A stretch of DNA of 64,000 nt from Phytopythium helicoides (lineage: Eukaryota > Oomycota > Peronosporomycetes > Pythiales > Pythiaceae). This document shows positions 54,901 through 64,000 of this stretch, piece by piece; positions within the stretch are counted from its first letter, which is position 1, and each line of letters opens with the position of its first letter. The DNA lies in assembly GCA_024867545.1 (NCBI GenBank), contig JANFNE010000025.1, positions 496,001 to 560,000 on the forward strand, written 5' to 3'. Under the pieces are notes generated by a model. The model was not told the origin of the DNA, did no database searches, and saw nothing but the letters and a program-made list of their open reading frames with translations. Made by a program: the position numbers and the translations under genes.

Positions 54901-57900
54901 GAGGAGGCGAAGGATCCGGTCGTGGACGCCGAGCCTGTGGTGTTCGAGCACGTGTCTACCGCTGTTGCTGCGCTGGTGTCGGGTGTGGAGGAGGTGTCGT
55001 TCGCTGCCGCTCCAGTCGAGTGCGAGTCATCTGTGCCGGTGGAGGTCGAGGAGGCGAAGGATTCGGTCGTGGACGCCGAGCCTGTGGTGTTCGAGGACGT
55101 GTCTACCGCTGTTGCTGCGCTGGTGTCGGGTGTGGAGGAGGTGTCGTTCGCTGCCGCTCCAGTCGAGTGCGAGTCATCTGTGCCGGTGGAGGTCGAGGAG
55201 GCGAAGGATTCGGTCGTGGACGCCGAGCCTGTGGTGTTCGAGGACGTGTCTACTGCTGTTGCTGCGCTGGTGTCGGGTGTGGAGGAGGTGTCGTTCGCTG
55301 CCGCTCCAGTCGAGTGCGAGTCATCTGTGCCGGTGGAGGTCGAGGAGGCGAAGGATTCGGTCGTGGACGCCGAGCCTGTGGTGTTCGAGCACGTGTCTAC
55401 CGCTGTTGCTGCGCTGGTGTCGGGTGTGGAGGAGGTGTCGTTCGCTGCCGCTCCAGTCGAGTGCGAGTCATCTGTGCCGGTGGAGGTCGAGGAGGCGAAG
55501 GATTCGGTCGTGGACGCCGAGCCTGTGGTGTTCGAGCACGTGTCTACCGCTGTTGCTGCGCTGGTGTCGGGTGTGGAGGAGGTGTCGTTCGCTGCCGCTC
55601 CAGTCGAGTGCGAGTCATCTGTGCCGGTGGAGGTCGAGGAGGCGAAGGATCCGGTCGTGGACGCCGAGCCTGTGGTGTTCGAGCACGTGTCTACCGCTGT
55701 TGCTGCGCTGGTGTCGGGTGTGGAGGAGGTGTCGTTCGCTGCCGCTCCAGTCGAGTGCGAGTCATCTGTGCCGGTGGAGGTCGAGGAGGCGAAGGATTCG
55801 GTCGTGGACGCCGAGCCTGTGGTGTTCGAGCACGTGTCTACCGCTGTTGCTGCGCTGGTGTCGGGTGTGGAGGAGGTGTCGTTCGCTGCCGCTCCAGTCG
55901 AGTGCGAGTCATCTGTGCCGGTGGAGGTCGAGGAGGCGAAGGATTCGGTCGTGGACGCCGAGCCTGTGGTGTTCGAGGACGTGTCTACCGCTGTTGCTGC
56001 GCTGGTGTCGGGTGTGGAGGAGGTGTCGTTCGCTGCCGCTCCAGTCGAGTGCGAGTCATCTGTGCCGGTGGAGGTCGAGGAGGCGAAGGATTCGGTCGTG
56101 GACGCCGAGCCTGTGGTGTTCGAGGACGTGTCTACTGCTGTTGCTGCGCTGGTGTCGGGTGTGGAGGAGGTGTCGTTCGCTGCCGCTCCAGTCGAGTGCG
56201 AGTCATCTGTGCCGGTGGAGGTCGAGGAGGCGAAGGATTCGGTCGTGGACGCCGAGCCTGTGGTGTTCGAGGACGTGTCTACCGCTGTTGCTGCGCTGGT
56301 GTCGGGTGTGGAGGAGGTGTCGTTCGCTGCCGCTCCAGTCGAGTGCGAGTCATCTGTGCCGGTGGAGGTCGAGGAGGCGAAGGATTCGGTCGTGGACGCC
56401 GAGCCTGTGGTGTTCGAGGACGTGTCTACCGCTGTTGCTGCGCTGGTGTCGGGTGTGGAGGAGGTGTCGTTCGCTGCCGCTCCAGTCGAGTGCGAGTCAT
56501 CTGTGCCGGTGGAGGTCGAGGAGGCGAAGGATTCGGTCGTGGACGCCGAGCCTGTGGTGTTCGAGGACGTGTCTACCGCTGTTGCTGCGCTGGTGTCGGG
56601 TGTGGAGGAGGTGTCGTTCGCTGCCGCTCCAGTCGAGTGCGAGTCATCTGTGCCGGTGGAGGTCGAGGAGGCGAAGGATTCGGTCGTGGACGCCGAGCCT
56701 GTGGTGTTCGAGGACGTGTCTACCGCTGTTGCTGCGCTGGTGTCGGGTGTGGAGGAGGTGTCGTTCGCTGCCGCTCCAGTCGAGTGCGAGTCATCTGTGC
56801 CGGTGGAGGTCGAGGAGGCGAAGGATCCGGTCGTGGACGCCGAGCCTGTGGTGTTCGAGGACGTGTCTACTGCTGTTGCTGCGCTGGTGTCGGGTGTGGA
56901 GGAGGTGTCGTTCGCTGCCGCTCCAGTCGAGTGCGAGTCATCTGTGCCGGTGGAGGTCGAGGAGGCGAAGGATTCGGTCGTGGACGCCGAGCCTGTGGTG
57001 TTCGAGGACGTGTCTACCGCTGTTGCTGCGCTGGTGTCGGGTGTGGAGGAGGTGTCGTTCGCTGCCGCTCCAGTCGAGTGCGAGTCATCTGTGCCGGTGG
57101 AGGTCGAGGAGGCGAAGGATTCGGTCGTGGACGCCGAGCCTGTGGTGTTCGAGGACGTGTCTACCGCTGTTGCTGCGCTGGTGTCGGGTGTGGAGGAGGT
57201 GTCGTTCGCTGCCGCTCCAGTCGAGTGCGAGTCATCTGTGCCGGTGGAGGTCGAGGAGGCGAAGGATTCGGTCGTGGACGCCGAGCCTGTGGTGTTCGAG
57301 GACGTGTCTACCGCTGTTGCTGCGCTGGTGTCGGGTGTGGAGGAGGTGTCGTTCGCTGCCGCTCCAGTCGAGTGCGAGTCATCTGTGCCGGTGGAGGTCG
57401 AGGAGGCGAAGGATTCGGTCGTGGACGCCGAGCCTGTGGTGTTCGAGGACGTGTCTACCGCTGTTGCTGCGCTGGTGTCGGGTGTGGAGGAGGTGTCGTT
57501 CGCTGCCGCTCCAGTCGAGTGCGAGTCATCTGTGCCGGTGGAGGTCGAGGAGGCGAAGGATTCGGTCGTGGACGCCGAGCCTGTGGTGTTCGAGGACGTG
57601 TCTACCGCTGTTGCTGCGCTGGTGTCGGGTGTGGAGGAGGTGTCGTTCGCTGCCGCTCCAGTCGAGTGCGAGTCATCTGTGCCGGTGGAGGTCGAGGAGG
57701 CGAAGGATCCGGTCGTGGACGCCGAGCCTGTGGTGTTCGAGGACGTGTCTACCGCTGTTGCTGCGCTGGTGTCGGGTGTGGAGGAGGTGTCGTTCGCTGC
57801 CGCTCCAGTCGAGTGCGAGTCATCTGTGCCGGTGGAGGTCGAGGAGGCGAAGGATCCGGTCGTGGACGCCGAGCCTGTGGTGTTCGAGGACGTGTCTACC

Positions 57901-58908
57901 GCTGTTGCTGCGCTGGTGTCGGGTGTGGAGGAGGTGTCGTTCGCTGCCGCTCCAGTCGAGTGCGAGTCATCTGTGCCGGTGGAGGTCGAGGAGGCGAAGG
58001 ATCCGGTCGTGGACGCCGAGCCTGTGGTGTTCGAGGACGTGTCTACCGCTGTTGCTGCGCTGGTGTCGGGTGTGGAGGAGGTGTCGTTCGCTGCCGCTCC
58101 AGTCGAGTGCGAGTCATCTGTGCCGGTGGAGGTCGAGGAGGCGAAGGATCCGGTCGTGGACGCCGAGCCTGTGGTGTTCGAGGACGTGTCTACCGCTGTT
58201 GCTGCGCTGGTGTCGGGTGTGGAGGAGGTGTCGTTCGCTGCCGCTCCAGTCGAGTGCGAGTCATCTGTGCCGGTGGAGGTCGAGGAGGCGAAGGATTCGG
58301 TCGTGGACGCCGAGCCTGCGGTGTTCGAGGACGTTTTGCTTGGTGTGGACGGAGTTGTTGACAGCGGTGGTGGTGGGGAAGTTAACCATTTGGCCAGCAG
58401 AAGTGGATATTTTTCAAGTGAGGCTGGTGAATGTTGTCATCAAGTTGGCCGCGCATCGGCTATTCTCGCTTTACCTGAGCCTGTAGGGTTCGAGGTTGCT
58501 TTTGCGACTCCAGTCGGTATTAATTTGGTGTCTTCGGAAGCTGATGGCTGTGCAGTAGGTGGAGCTTCATCTAGTATTATCAGGCTCGGAGCGCCAGTTG
58601 GGTTTGACGGTTTATATCCCATCGGTGGAGGTGATGCAGTTTTAGACGGTGAAGAAACTGGGGACCTGAGTGCGTCTTCATCATCGTCATCACTGGTAGC
58701 GAGCGTGAGCCAATTTCGCTTGCTAATGGCAACTGAGCCCAGCATCCCTATAGATGACAGTTACGTTGAAGCGTTAATCGGAGAGTGCACTGGAGATCTA
58801 GAAGATCTTGACGACGCGTTGTCCGAGGTCTTTGATGTGATTCACGGCGCCGACGAATCTCCAAGATCGAGTCCACGGCGTTCACCCTCTCATTCGCCTC
58901 GACGTTAA
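36986..58908 (+). CDS. Giant IQ-motif protein with 113-unit tandem repeat (about 7,168 residues)
   Basis: Model with seven exons: 36986-37158, 37223-37281, 37340-37398, 37476-37601, 37659-37817, 37904-38929, 39004-58908. All introns are GT..AG, 57-86 nt, and frame is kept without repair; the first two exons are least certain. The N-terminal part is helical with TPR-like segments (ALAAQLEKACRYMDAVHTYE, HLANYYKKQKKYQAALQAAD). A basic Pro/Ser/Arg linker follows, then about seven IQ motifs around 38905-39460 (for example ATKIQCFCRRALARHR, CIQGLWRGALVRSRQ, AIQAAWRAKSV), which bind calmodulin or myosin-type light chains. An acidic linker leads to the array (40189-58335). The unique C-terminal 190 residues are Gly/Ser-rich and end in an SPRRSPSHSPRR-like basic tail. 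Each 49-residue unit has 12 acidic residues, one Lys and one Cys, so the array is strongly negative. A long, charged cytoskeletal or flagellar spacer is my best guess; no known homologue. Confidence 0.8.
40666..46122 (+). repeat. Eight 186-bp type-B modules inside the array
   Basis: Modules at 40666-40851, 40999-41184, 42802-42987, 44164-44349, 44497-44682, 44830-45015, 45310-45495 and 45937-46122. Each encodes FDDVSATLVDLIGSVASCGL, DEATHEHITSYQTASASALN and DVFDDIAEELLSSEKGNQFSM, 62 residues. Spacing is always 186 bp plus a multiple of 147 bp (1, 11, 8, 1, 1, 2 and 3 A-units between successive modules). Base use is more A/T-rich than the A units. They occur only in the first third of the array. 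By position and DDVSATL/EDVSTAV similarity, B probably shares ancestry with A. Confidence 0.95.
48280..51078 (+). repeat. Higher-order duplication in the array, 16 units (2,352 bp)
   Basis: The GAAGTC variant at 48280 and 48721 recurs at 50632 and 51073, both 2,352 bp (16 x 147) later. The run of three successive Ser (TCG) units between them also recurs at the same offset (about 48447-48741 and 50799-51093). This marks a block copied as a unit, as expected from unequal crossing-over or a slipped sister exchange. Confidence 0.75.
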
Positions 58909-59385
58909 ACAGAGGATAACTGAATGTAGTATGCGAAGTAATGTAGGAAGTTATACAGTATCGGATTTTCAAAGAATGTGTTATCACAGCAAACTTCGTT
59001 TGAATCTCCATTGGCACGGACGGAAAACTCGAACCGTGCGCGATCAACCAACCTGGGTTTTGTTGCTGCAATGGAGAATAGAGGTTGTTTGTGTTTCTGT
59101 TGATTTTCTGTATCGCGTATGCTGATTATTTGATGCAAAGCAACTTTTTCTTGGCGAGACTTCACGGCTCAGAATTTTCTCATGCACTTTGACTTGCGAG
59201 ATCGAGGCGGTACGACACCACAACTGTAGATGTCCTGCGCTCGGTTCACAAGTGCCGTTCTATTGCTTCGTGCCAAATCATTGTTTGCTACGAATGTCAG
59301 CAAGAATGATGGAAAGCTTAGTTCGAGGTAATGCACGTGTATTTAGTCAGCTACAGGGAGGGAGAAGGAAATCGCTAGAGTACGG
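58909..59385. other. Convergent intergenic region
   Basis: 477 bp between the giant gene (+) and the CDC6 fusion (-). It is more A/T-rich than the coding flanks. No gene is seen. Confidence 0.5.
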
Positions 59386-62300
59386 TTAGATAAGCCGCGC
59401 AAAGTACGCGTCGCTACGGAAACCCTGCAGCAGCTCGCTGGCGCTGTACAAGGGCTTAACGAGCTGCTTCTTCAGTTCCGCGGGGGCCACCAAGCTCTCC
59501 GCGCTCAAAATGTCCAGCGAGCTACGGAACTCGCGCGGGGACAACGGATGCAACACACCCGCAGAGTCACAGACGTCGCAGTAACTGGCATACAACTCAT
59601 CTACGCCCAAGAGCTGTCCATGGGCAGCGGCAAGCCGTGTCGATGCGAATAAAATCATTTGCAGGTTGCGCGGTAGTGACTGCACGATGTGTGAACTCTT
59701 TGACTCAAGAGCGTGCTTGATGAGGCGAAGCATGTCGGTAAGTGGCAGTGGGCGACGAGAAGTCGGATTCTCCACGTTTTCCTTGTCTGCGTCGCCAAAG
59801 CCTCCTGTCTTGTGCTGCAGTAGTCGCCGGCAAGTGTCGAGGGCTAGGCGAATATCGCCAGTCGTTGAGGCAATCTTGCGCGCCAGGAACGATAGGCCAT
59901 GTGCGTTGAGCAGTTTCGATGCCTCCTGCTTGCCGCCAAGGCGATCGATAAGGATATGCTCGATCGTCTCGTGAGTGTACGCCTTGAAAACAAGCACACG
60001 CGGTCGACAGTCAGGAAGTCGTGCCTTCAGTAGTGGTAAATGCCGCTCAGTGAAGTCCACTTGGTTCGCAATGCCGATGAGCACGAATGCATTTGTGGGG
60101 CGATGTGCGAGCTCAAACAGCCTACACAGGTAACTTTCAACGCCGTTGCGGTTGAGCAGGGTATCCATCTCGTCGAGCACCAGCACACTAAAGCAGCTAA
60201 AGTTAGCGGCATAAACCTTCATCAAGCGAAGCATAACACAATACTTACAGTGTCGTATGGCGCTTGGACTTGTTGGTCGTGCTGGTGGCTGTCTCCACAG
60301 CTGCAAACGCGTCTTCTGCGTTGGAAAATGATTGGTTGGTCACAGCCTCTGCCAACTCGCAGAACAACGCTTCTGTGTTCTTGAGAGACATGGCGTTCAC
60401 ATGCAATCTGACGATTCTTGCATTGGCGCCGTGGAAGCATTCCTAATGGTAGCAAAACAGTTAGGCTCAAGATTGCTCGAAAAATAATCGCAAAAACGGC
60501 ACAAACCTTGTGAAGGTCGTCAATCTCGCCCTCCGTAGACTTTAGGAGAGCTGTCTTGCCGCAGCCAGGAGCTCCCGAGATGTACAAGCTTGCACCGCGA
60601 CGCTGAATGAAACACTGGCGGAAGAATCCGCGAATTTCAGCAAATTCACTCTCGCGGTACCGGAGCTTTTGTGGCGTGTAAGACGCAGTCAGTCGCTTGA
60701 TAGCCAGTGACACTGGATCCTCATCTTTCTTGGCCAGAGAGGACGCAGAGTGCTCACTGAGCTTCGGCTTCTTGACATTGCTTGGAGAAGGAGTGAAGAC
60801 ATTGGCCAGGTTGCGCGGCTTCGCTGACAGACCAACAGCCGAATGGTCTGTCTCTTTGGCCCCGGCAGCATCTGGCGAAATAGAGTCGTCTGGTTCCGTG
60901 ATAAAACTTGGAGTAATATCAACCAGCACTCTCGACTTGGCGACTGGAGTTTGCAGCTCGGCGCCCGGCTTCACCTTCTTCGCCGTGTTGTTGTTCTCGA
61001 GTCTATTACCCCCGTTTTCCACACTCTTTCGCTTCTGACCACGTTCCTGGGTTGCTTGAGAAGGTGCATCCACGTCGTCGTCCTCAGATGATTCATCTTC
61101 AGCCGCAATTTGACGGGCCACACGCTCCCAGATCCCGCTTGTTTTCAAGTAGTCGATGAGCAGATCCTTCGTAACAAAGTAATCGACCATGCTCTCACCC
61201 TCAGAAACGTCGCTGCAGTGAGGCTTAAAGTAGTCGTACTCAAACTTGCCTGGCTTGTAATGCCAACCTTCTTCGCTCAGAACCCTCCACACATCGCCAA
61301 ACTTGACCTCAGGGACAGAGCTGGAGGTTCGTTGGCGCTTTCGGCTGCTAGTGCTCACGACGCTACGCTTGGGGGCGGAAGACGGCTTCTTCTTTGGTTT
61401 CGTTGAAGCTTTGTTTGCACTGTTATTGAGAGCCTTCGATTGGGCCTTGCTGGAATCTTTAGTCTGGACTTGCTTTTTGGCATTTTTCTTACCGATTGGC
61501 TCGTCGTCTTCATCGTCGCTACTGTCATCATGAAGCCCGTACTTGCACTCGTGATCGTAGAGGTAGGCATCGTAGATCTCTTCCCTGAGTCCAGTTTTGC
61601 TAAGATACATCTCGAGAGCGTCCTGGTCAAGGAAGTAGTCTTCGTTCAGCGAGAGCTCTGAGTCGCGCTTACCCTTGCAATGCGGCCGGTAGTATGTGTA
61701 CCCAAAAGTGCTTGATTTCCAGAACCACCCGCGCTGCTTGATCTCAGCCTCGATCATGCCTAACCTGAGTGTAAACGGAGGAATTTGCTTTTGAACTGGA
61801 TTTGGTTTGTGGATAGTCTTTGGCGGCTGCGGTGGCTTCTCAGGAGAAAGCGATAGGGATACAGCTCGCTTTGCCTTAGGGTTCGACGAGCTACGCACTC
61901 TGCTCGGCTTCGGCTTTGACAGCTTGGAAACCACAACCTCGGACACTTCTTCTTCCTCCACAACATCTTCATCGCTGTCACTCCCCTCAGTGCTGTTAGC
62001 AGTTTCAGGTTCCTCCTGAGAGCTGTCCACGTTCATGTCTTCCTCTTCCTCGCTTTCGTCGAGAAGTTCAGTTGCATCGCTTTTGGCACCCTCGTCGTCG
62101 GCATCATCAGTAGAATTAGCACCAAACCCAGATGCGGCAAGGAACTTGGCGACAGCCTGTTCCTTTGTTGTAAACATGGTGACATTTGGAGCCCACTTGT
62201 CGAACGGAGTGTCGGGCATGATAAACCAAGTCTCGTCTCCATTCGACATGGTCTGCCAACCGCTTTGGAGAGCGAGGGGCCATGCAAACTCGACAAGGTC

Positions 62301-63208
62301 CTCTTGGTTCGAGACGTCACCGTTCCTTGTGTCCTTGATCCACTGCTTCAAATACCGAGCGCAAGCCTTCTCGAGTGTGTCGAAGATGTTAACGTTGGGC
62401 CGGAAGTCTAAGAAAGACACATCAGGCATCTTGAACAGTTCCTGCCCGTCACCCTGCCTGAGTGTCTCCCATCCGCTTGCCACCATCATTTCCCAGCACT
62501 TCGACGACAGGCCCTCAATCTTGTTGAGGGCAGCAATTGCATCCGTGGCGACTTGGTTCGAGGGCTCAGCAGCATTCTTCTTTGGCGAGCTCTTGCGCTG
62601 CTTCGCGACCTTGTGCGTCTTGTGTGTCGAAGAGGGGCGTGTCTCCTGCAGAGATTCATCGAGCGCGTTCTTCCTCTTGCCAAGATTGCTGGCCGCGTCC
62701 TGCAGCTTTTTGACAAAGAACTCGGTCGCCTGCAAAAGCGCCACACGCAGCGTTAGCTCCACCGTCGCTGCTCGGAATTCTGCTCGCCTGTATCATTTAC
62801 CTCCCCGTCCGTGGTGGCCTTGGCGGTGAGTTCTTCGGCCTCGGCGCAGGCGCGCTGGTAGACCGCGTGCATCTCGGTGCGCACAATCTCTTCCTCGGAG
62901 ACGCCGAGCTCTCGGCAGAGCGGGCCGAACTCGTGGCGGTCGGCGAAGTCCGCGGCCAGCAGGTCGTCCTCGTGCGCGACGCAGAACTGCAGGTTGGGCG
63001 CGACGCCCGGCGCGCGCACGCGGGCGGCGCGCGGTCCGACGCCCAGGAAGTGCACGACGCGGTCCTCAACGTCCAGCGCGGGCTTGGCGTCGCGCAGGCT
63101 GGCGACGCTGTGCATGTGGGCGGCGGCCGCCGAGTAGTCGGCGTACACGCAGGCGGGCCAGGGCACCTGCATGGCGCGCAGCTTGACCCAGCGCACTCGC
63201 GGCGCCAT
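59386..63208 (-). CDS. CDC6: PWWP-GW-module-CDC6 fusion: replication licensing ATPase
   Basis: Four exons (62801-63208, 60507-62729, 60249-60442, 59386-60187), introns 60-71 nt, 1,208 residues, no frame repair. CDC6 with ORC loads the MCM helicase at origins. The AAA+ part is CDC6-like: RESEFAEIRGFF, Walker A SGAPGCGKTALL (about 855-862), HVNAMSLKNTEAL, Walker B LVLVLDEMDTLL, sensor-1 FVLIGIANQVDFTE, arginine/sensor-2 GDIRLALDTCRRL, then a winged-helix segment. The first exon encodes a PWWP-type chromatin reader (RVRWVKLRAMQVPWPACVYA). Between lie four copies of a module of about 55 residues (near 213, 285, 461 and 613); the last two read GWFWKSSTFGYTYYRPHC and GWHYKPGKFEYDYFKPHC. Acidic linkers and TP/SP sites before the ATPase (VFTPSPSNVKKPK) suggest CDK control. 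Splicing at GAG/GTAAAT and TTTGCAG/GCG joins the PWWP exon in frame. Confidence 0.85.
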
Positions 63209-63833
63209 GGTCGACGGCTCGTGGGGACGCGCGGGGCCGGCGAGCGCGTGGGCGATCTGTCTCTTCTCGGACTGGCGGACTTGGTCCTCGGCGGGAGGGA
63301 AACCCGATAGGAGTTTTTGGCGCGCGATGACCATCACTCCGGAGATTTGAAGTGTTGTTATGGGGATTGTATGTTTATTTACGTGGCTGGATTTGGGAAT
63401 TTTGAGGGAGGATTTTGGTTTAGTTTGGGCGATATGGGACAATTTAGAGGTAGGTTTCTAGGTGGGAAGCTGTTTGGGTGGATATGACATTGTTAATTTA
63501 GGATTGTACGTTTTTACTGATACAAATGGACATGGAGGACAGCTGTATGTCCAGGTCCTGGATCTCCTTGAGCGCGGGAAAATTGAGTTGATCGGCGCGA
63601 GCGTTCGGATCTCCAAGGATCCGATCGACGCGCCGTTATCAACTCGATCAGCGCGATCGGATCTCGATAGGACTCTCCGCATACAATCGCCAAGTGAGAG
63701 ATTTTTGGCGCGAGGTCAGACGGCGACGACACCTTCGCCTCGAGTATTTATACACCAGGTGGCAACGCGCGAGCCTGGCGGCTTGAAGCACATCGAGACC
63801 GCAGCTCACGGGCCACAGACCGAAGCGGGCGAC
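63209..63833. promoter_or_regulatory. Divergent intergenic region
   Basis: 625 bp between the CDC6 fusion (-) and the partial gene at the right edge (+). TATTTATA at 63745-63752 lies about 82 bp before the rightward start codon and is a good TATA-like element. A GATC/CGATCGG-rich cluster with a CGGATC..GATCCG hairpin lies at 63589-63670. The stretch 63340-63520 is T/G-rich on the top strand. Confidence 0.5.
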
Positions 63834-64000
63834 ATGCAGGACGTGGACGTGGTGCTGGGGCTGCCGAGCGCGCGAGAGCCAGCGTTCGCGGCCGGCTCCG
63901 TGGCCGCCAAGGCCGCCAACGAGAGCGTGGACAGTGACGCGACGGCCGACGCCGACACGCAGGACGAGGACGACGACGTGGGCGTGGAGGCCACGCAGGT
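63834..64000 (+). CDS. Partial gene, acidic N-terminus
   Basis: From ATG 63834 the frame stays open to the window edge (55 codons): MQDVDVVLGLPSAREPAFAA, an Ala-rich segment, then DSDATADADTQDEDDDVGVE. It is acidic and probably disordered. A TATA-like box lies 82 bp upstream. No family can be assigned from this fragment. Confidence 0.5.
   Translation, partial: MQDVDVVLGLPSAREPAFAAGSVAAKAANESVDSDATADADTQDEDDDVGVEATQ

Larger units (their letters stand above)
40189..58335 (+). repeat. 18-kb coding tandem array: 113 units of 147 bp
   Basis: From the first TTCGAGGAC at 40225 to the last at 58324 is 18,099 bp. That equals exactly 113 units of 147 bp plus eight inserts of 186 bp, so no unit has gained or lost a base. 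The unit encodes VFEDVSTAVAALVSGVEEVS, then FAAAPVECESSVPVEVEEAK, then DPVVDAEPV. Copies differ at only a few sites: CCG/TCG (Pro/Ser after KD), GAC/CAC (FEDV/FEHV), GAG/GAA in VEV, ACC/ACT, and rare GCG in VDAAP. The FEHV form is confined to about 52.8-55.9 kb and the Ser form is commonest in the distal part, so variants spread locally. A partial unit (KDPVVDAEPVV) starts the array at about 40189. Confidence 0.97.

Noticed and set aside
40189..58335. CRISPR array or centromeric satellite
   Set aside because: Units are 147 bp, directly adjacent, protein-coding and spacer-free. The nucleosome-like length of 147 bp is a coincidence of 49 codons, as far as can be seen; no centromere evidence exists.
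46058..58486. Open frames of over 4,000 codons in the other two forward frames of the array
   Set aside because: The unit length is a multiple of three, so a single stop-free unit in any frame stays open across the array. The products are Cys/Arg/Gly- or Trp/Arg-rich oddities, whereas only the main frame continues into the IQ exons and a sensible C-terminus.
59386..60306. A separate small ATPase gene at 59.4-60.3 kb
   Set aside because: It lacks a Walker A and begins at Walker B; splicing at 60188-60248 joins it in frame to the Walker A exon.
62753..63442. Independent 229-residue gene upstream of CDC6
   Set aside because: The part before ATG 63208 is not protein-like, and the 3' end reads through an intron donor (GAG/GTAAAT). 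Splicing links the PWWP exon to CDC6.

Overview
The window is nuclear DNA from a protist, most likely an oomycete (flagellated stramenopile). Reasons: genes packed on both strands, short GT..AG introns of about 60-90 nt, typical eukaryotic housekeeping genes, a kinesin-2 and a FAM184-like coiled-coil protein that fit a flagellated zoospore, a long multi-pass membrane protein of an oomycete-type family, and mucin-like surface proteins. The species cannot be named from the sequence.

Layout. 1-12 kb: a mucin-like type I membrane protein with 11-residue Cys repeats (+), a discoidin-like protein with a hydrophobic tail (-), a FAM184-like coiled-coil protein (+), COP9 signalosome subunit 4 (+) and ALG9 mannosyltransferase (-). 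12-19 kb: a two-module class III nucleotide cyclase (+), coatomer epsilon (+), ARPC3 (-) and a CENP-B-like DNA-binding protein (+). 19.2-21.7 kb: no gene I can support. 21.7-29.6 kb: an ankyrin protein (+), kinesin-2 (+), an unrecognised small gene (-) and a multi-pass membrane protein (-). 30.7-36.6 kb: two tandem LRAT-domain genes and a lipin-like gene (all +). 37.0-58.9 kb: one giant gene (+), seven exons by my model, about 7,168 residues, with an N-terminal helical region, about seven IQ motifs and an 18-kb tandem array of 113 near-identical 49-residue units plus eight 62-residue modules. 59.4-63.2 kb: a CDC6-type AAA+ ATPase fused to a PWWP domain and four copies of an unnamed GW module (-). 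The last 170 bases hold the start of another gene (+).

The most notable items are: the giant IQ/repeat protein with its homogenised array; the PWWP-GW-CDC6 fusion; the cyclase in which the catalytic residues are split between C1 and C2 in the order opposite to animal adenylyl cyclases; a lipin whose DxDGT nucleophile has become Gln; and the tandem LRAT proteins beside it. The last two, and the ALG9 gene, are linked to lipid or membrane chemistry, but there is no evidence that neighbours work as a pathway; this looks like ordinary eukaryotic gene order.

Many genes need one or more single-base frame corrections, mostly in short homopolymers. I read these as sequence errors rather than pseudogenes, because the protein on both sides of each break is conserved. 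Coordinates of such genes give the whole span.
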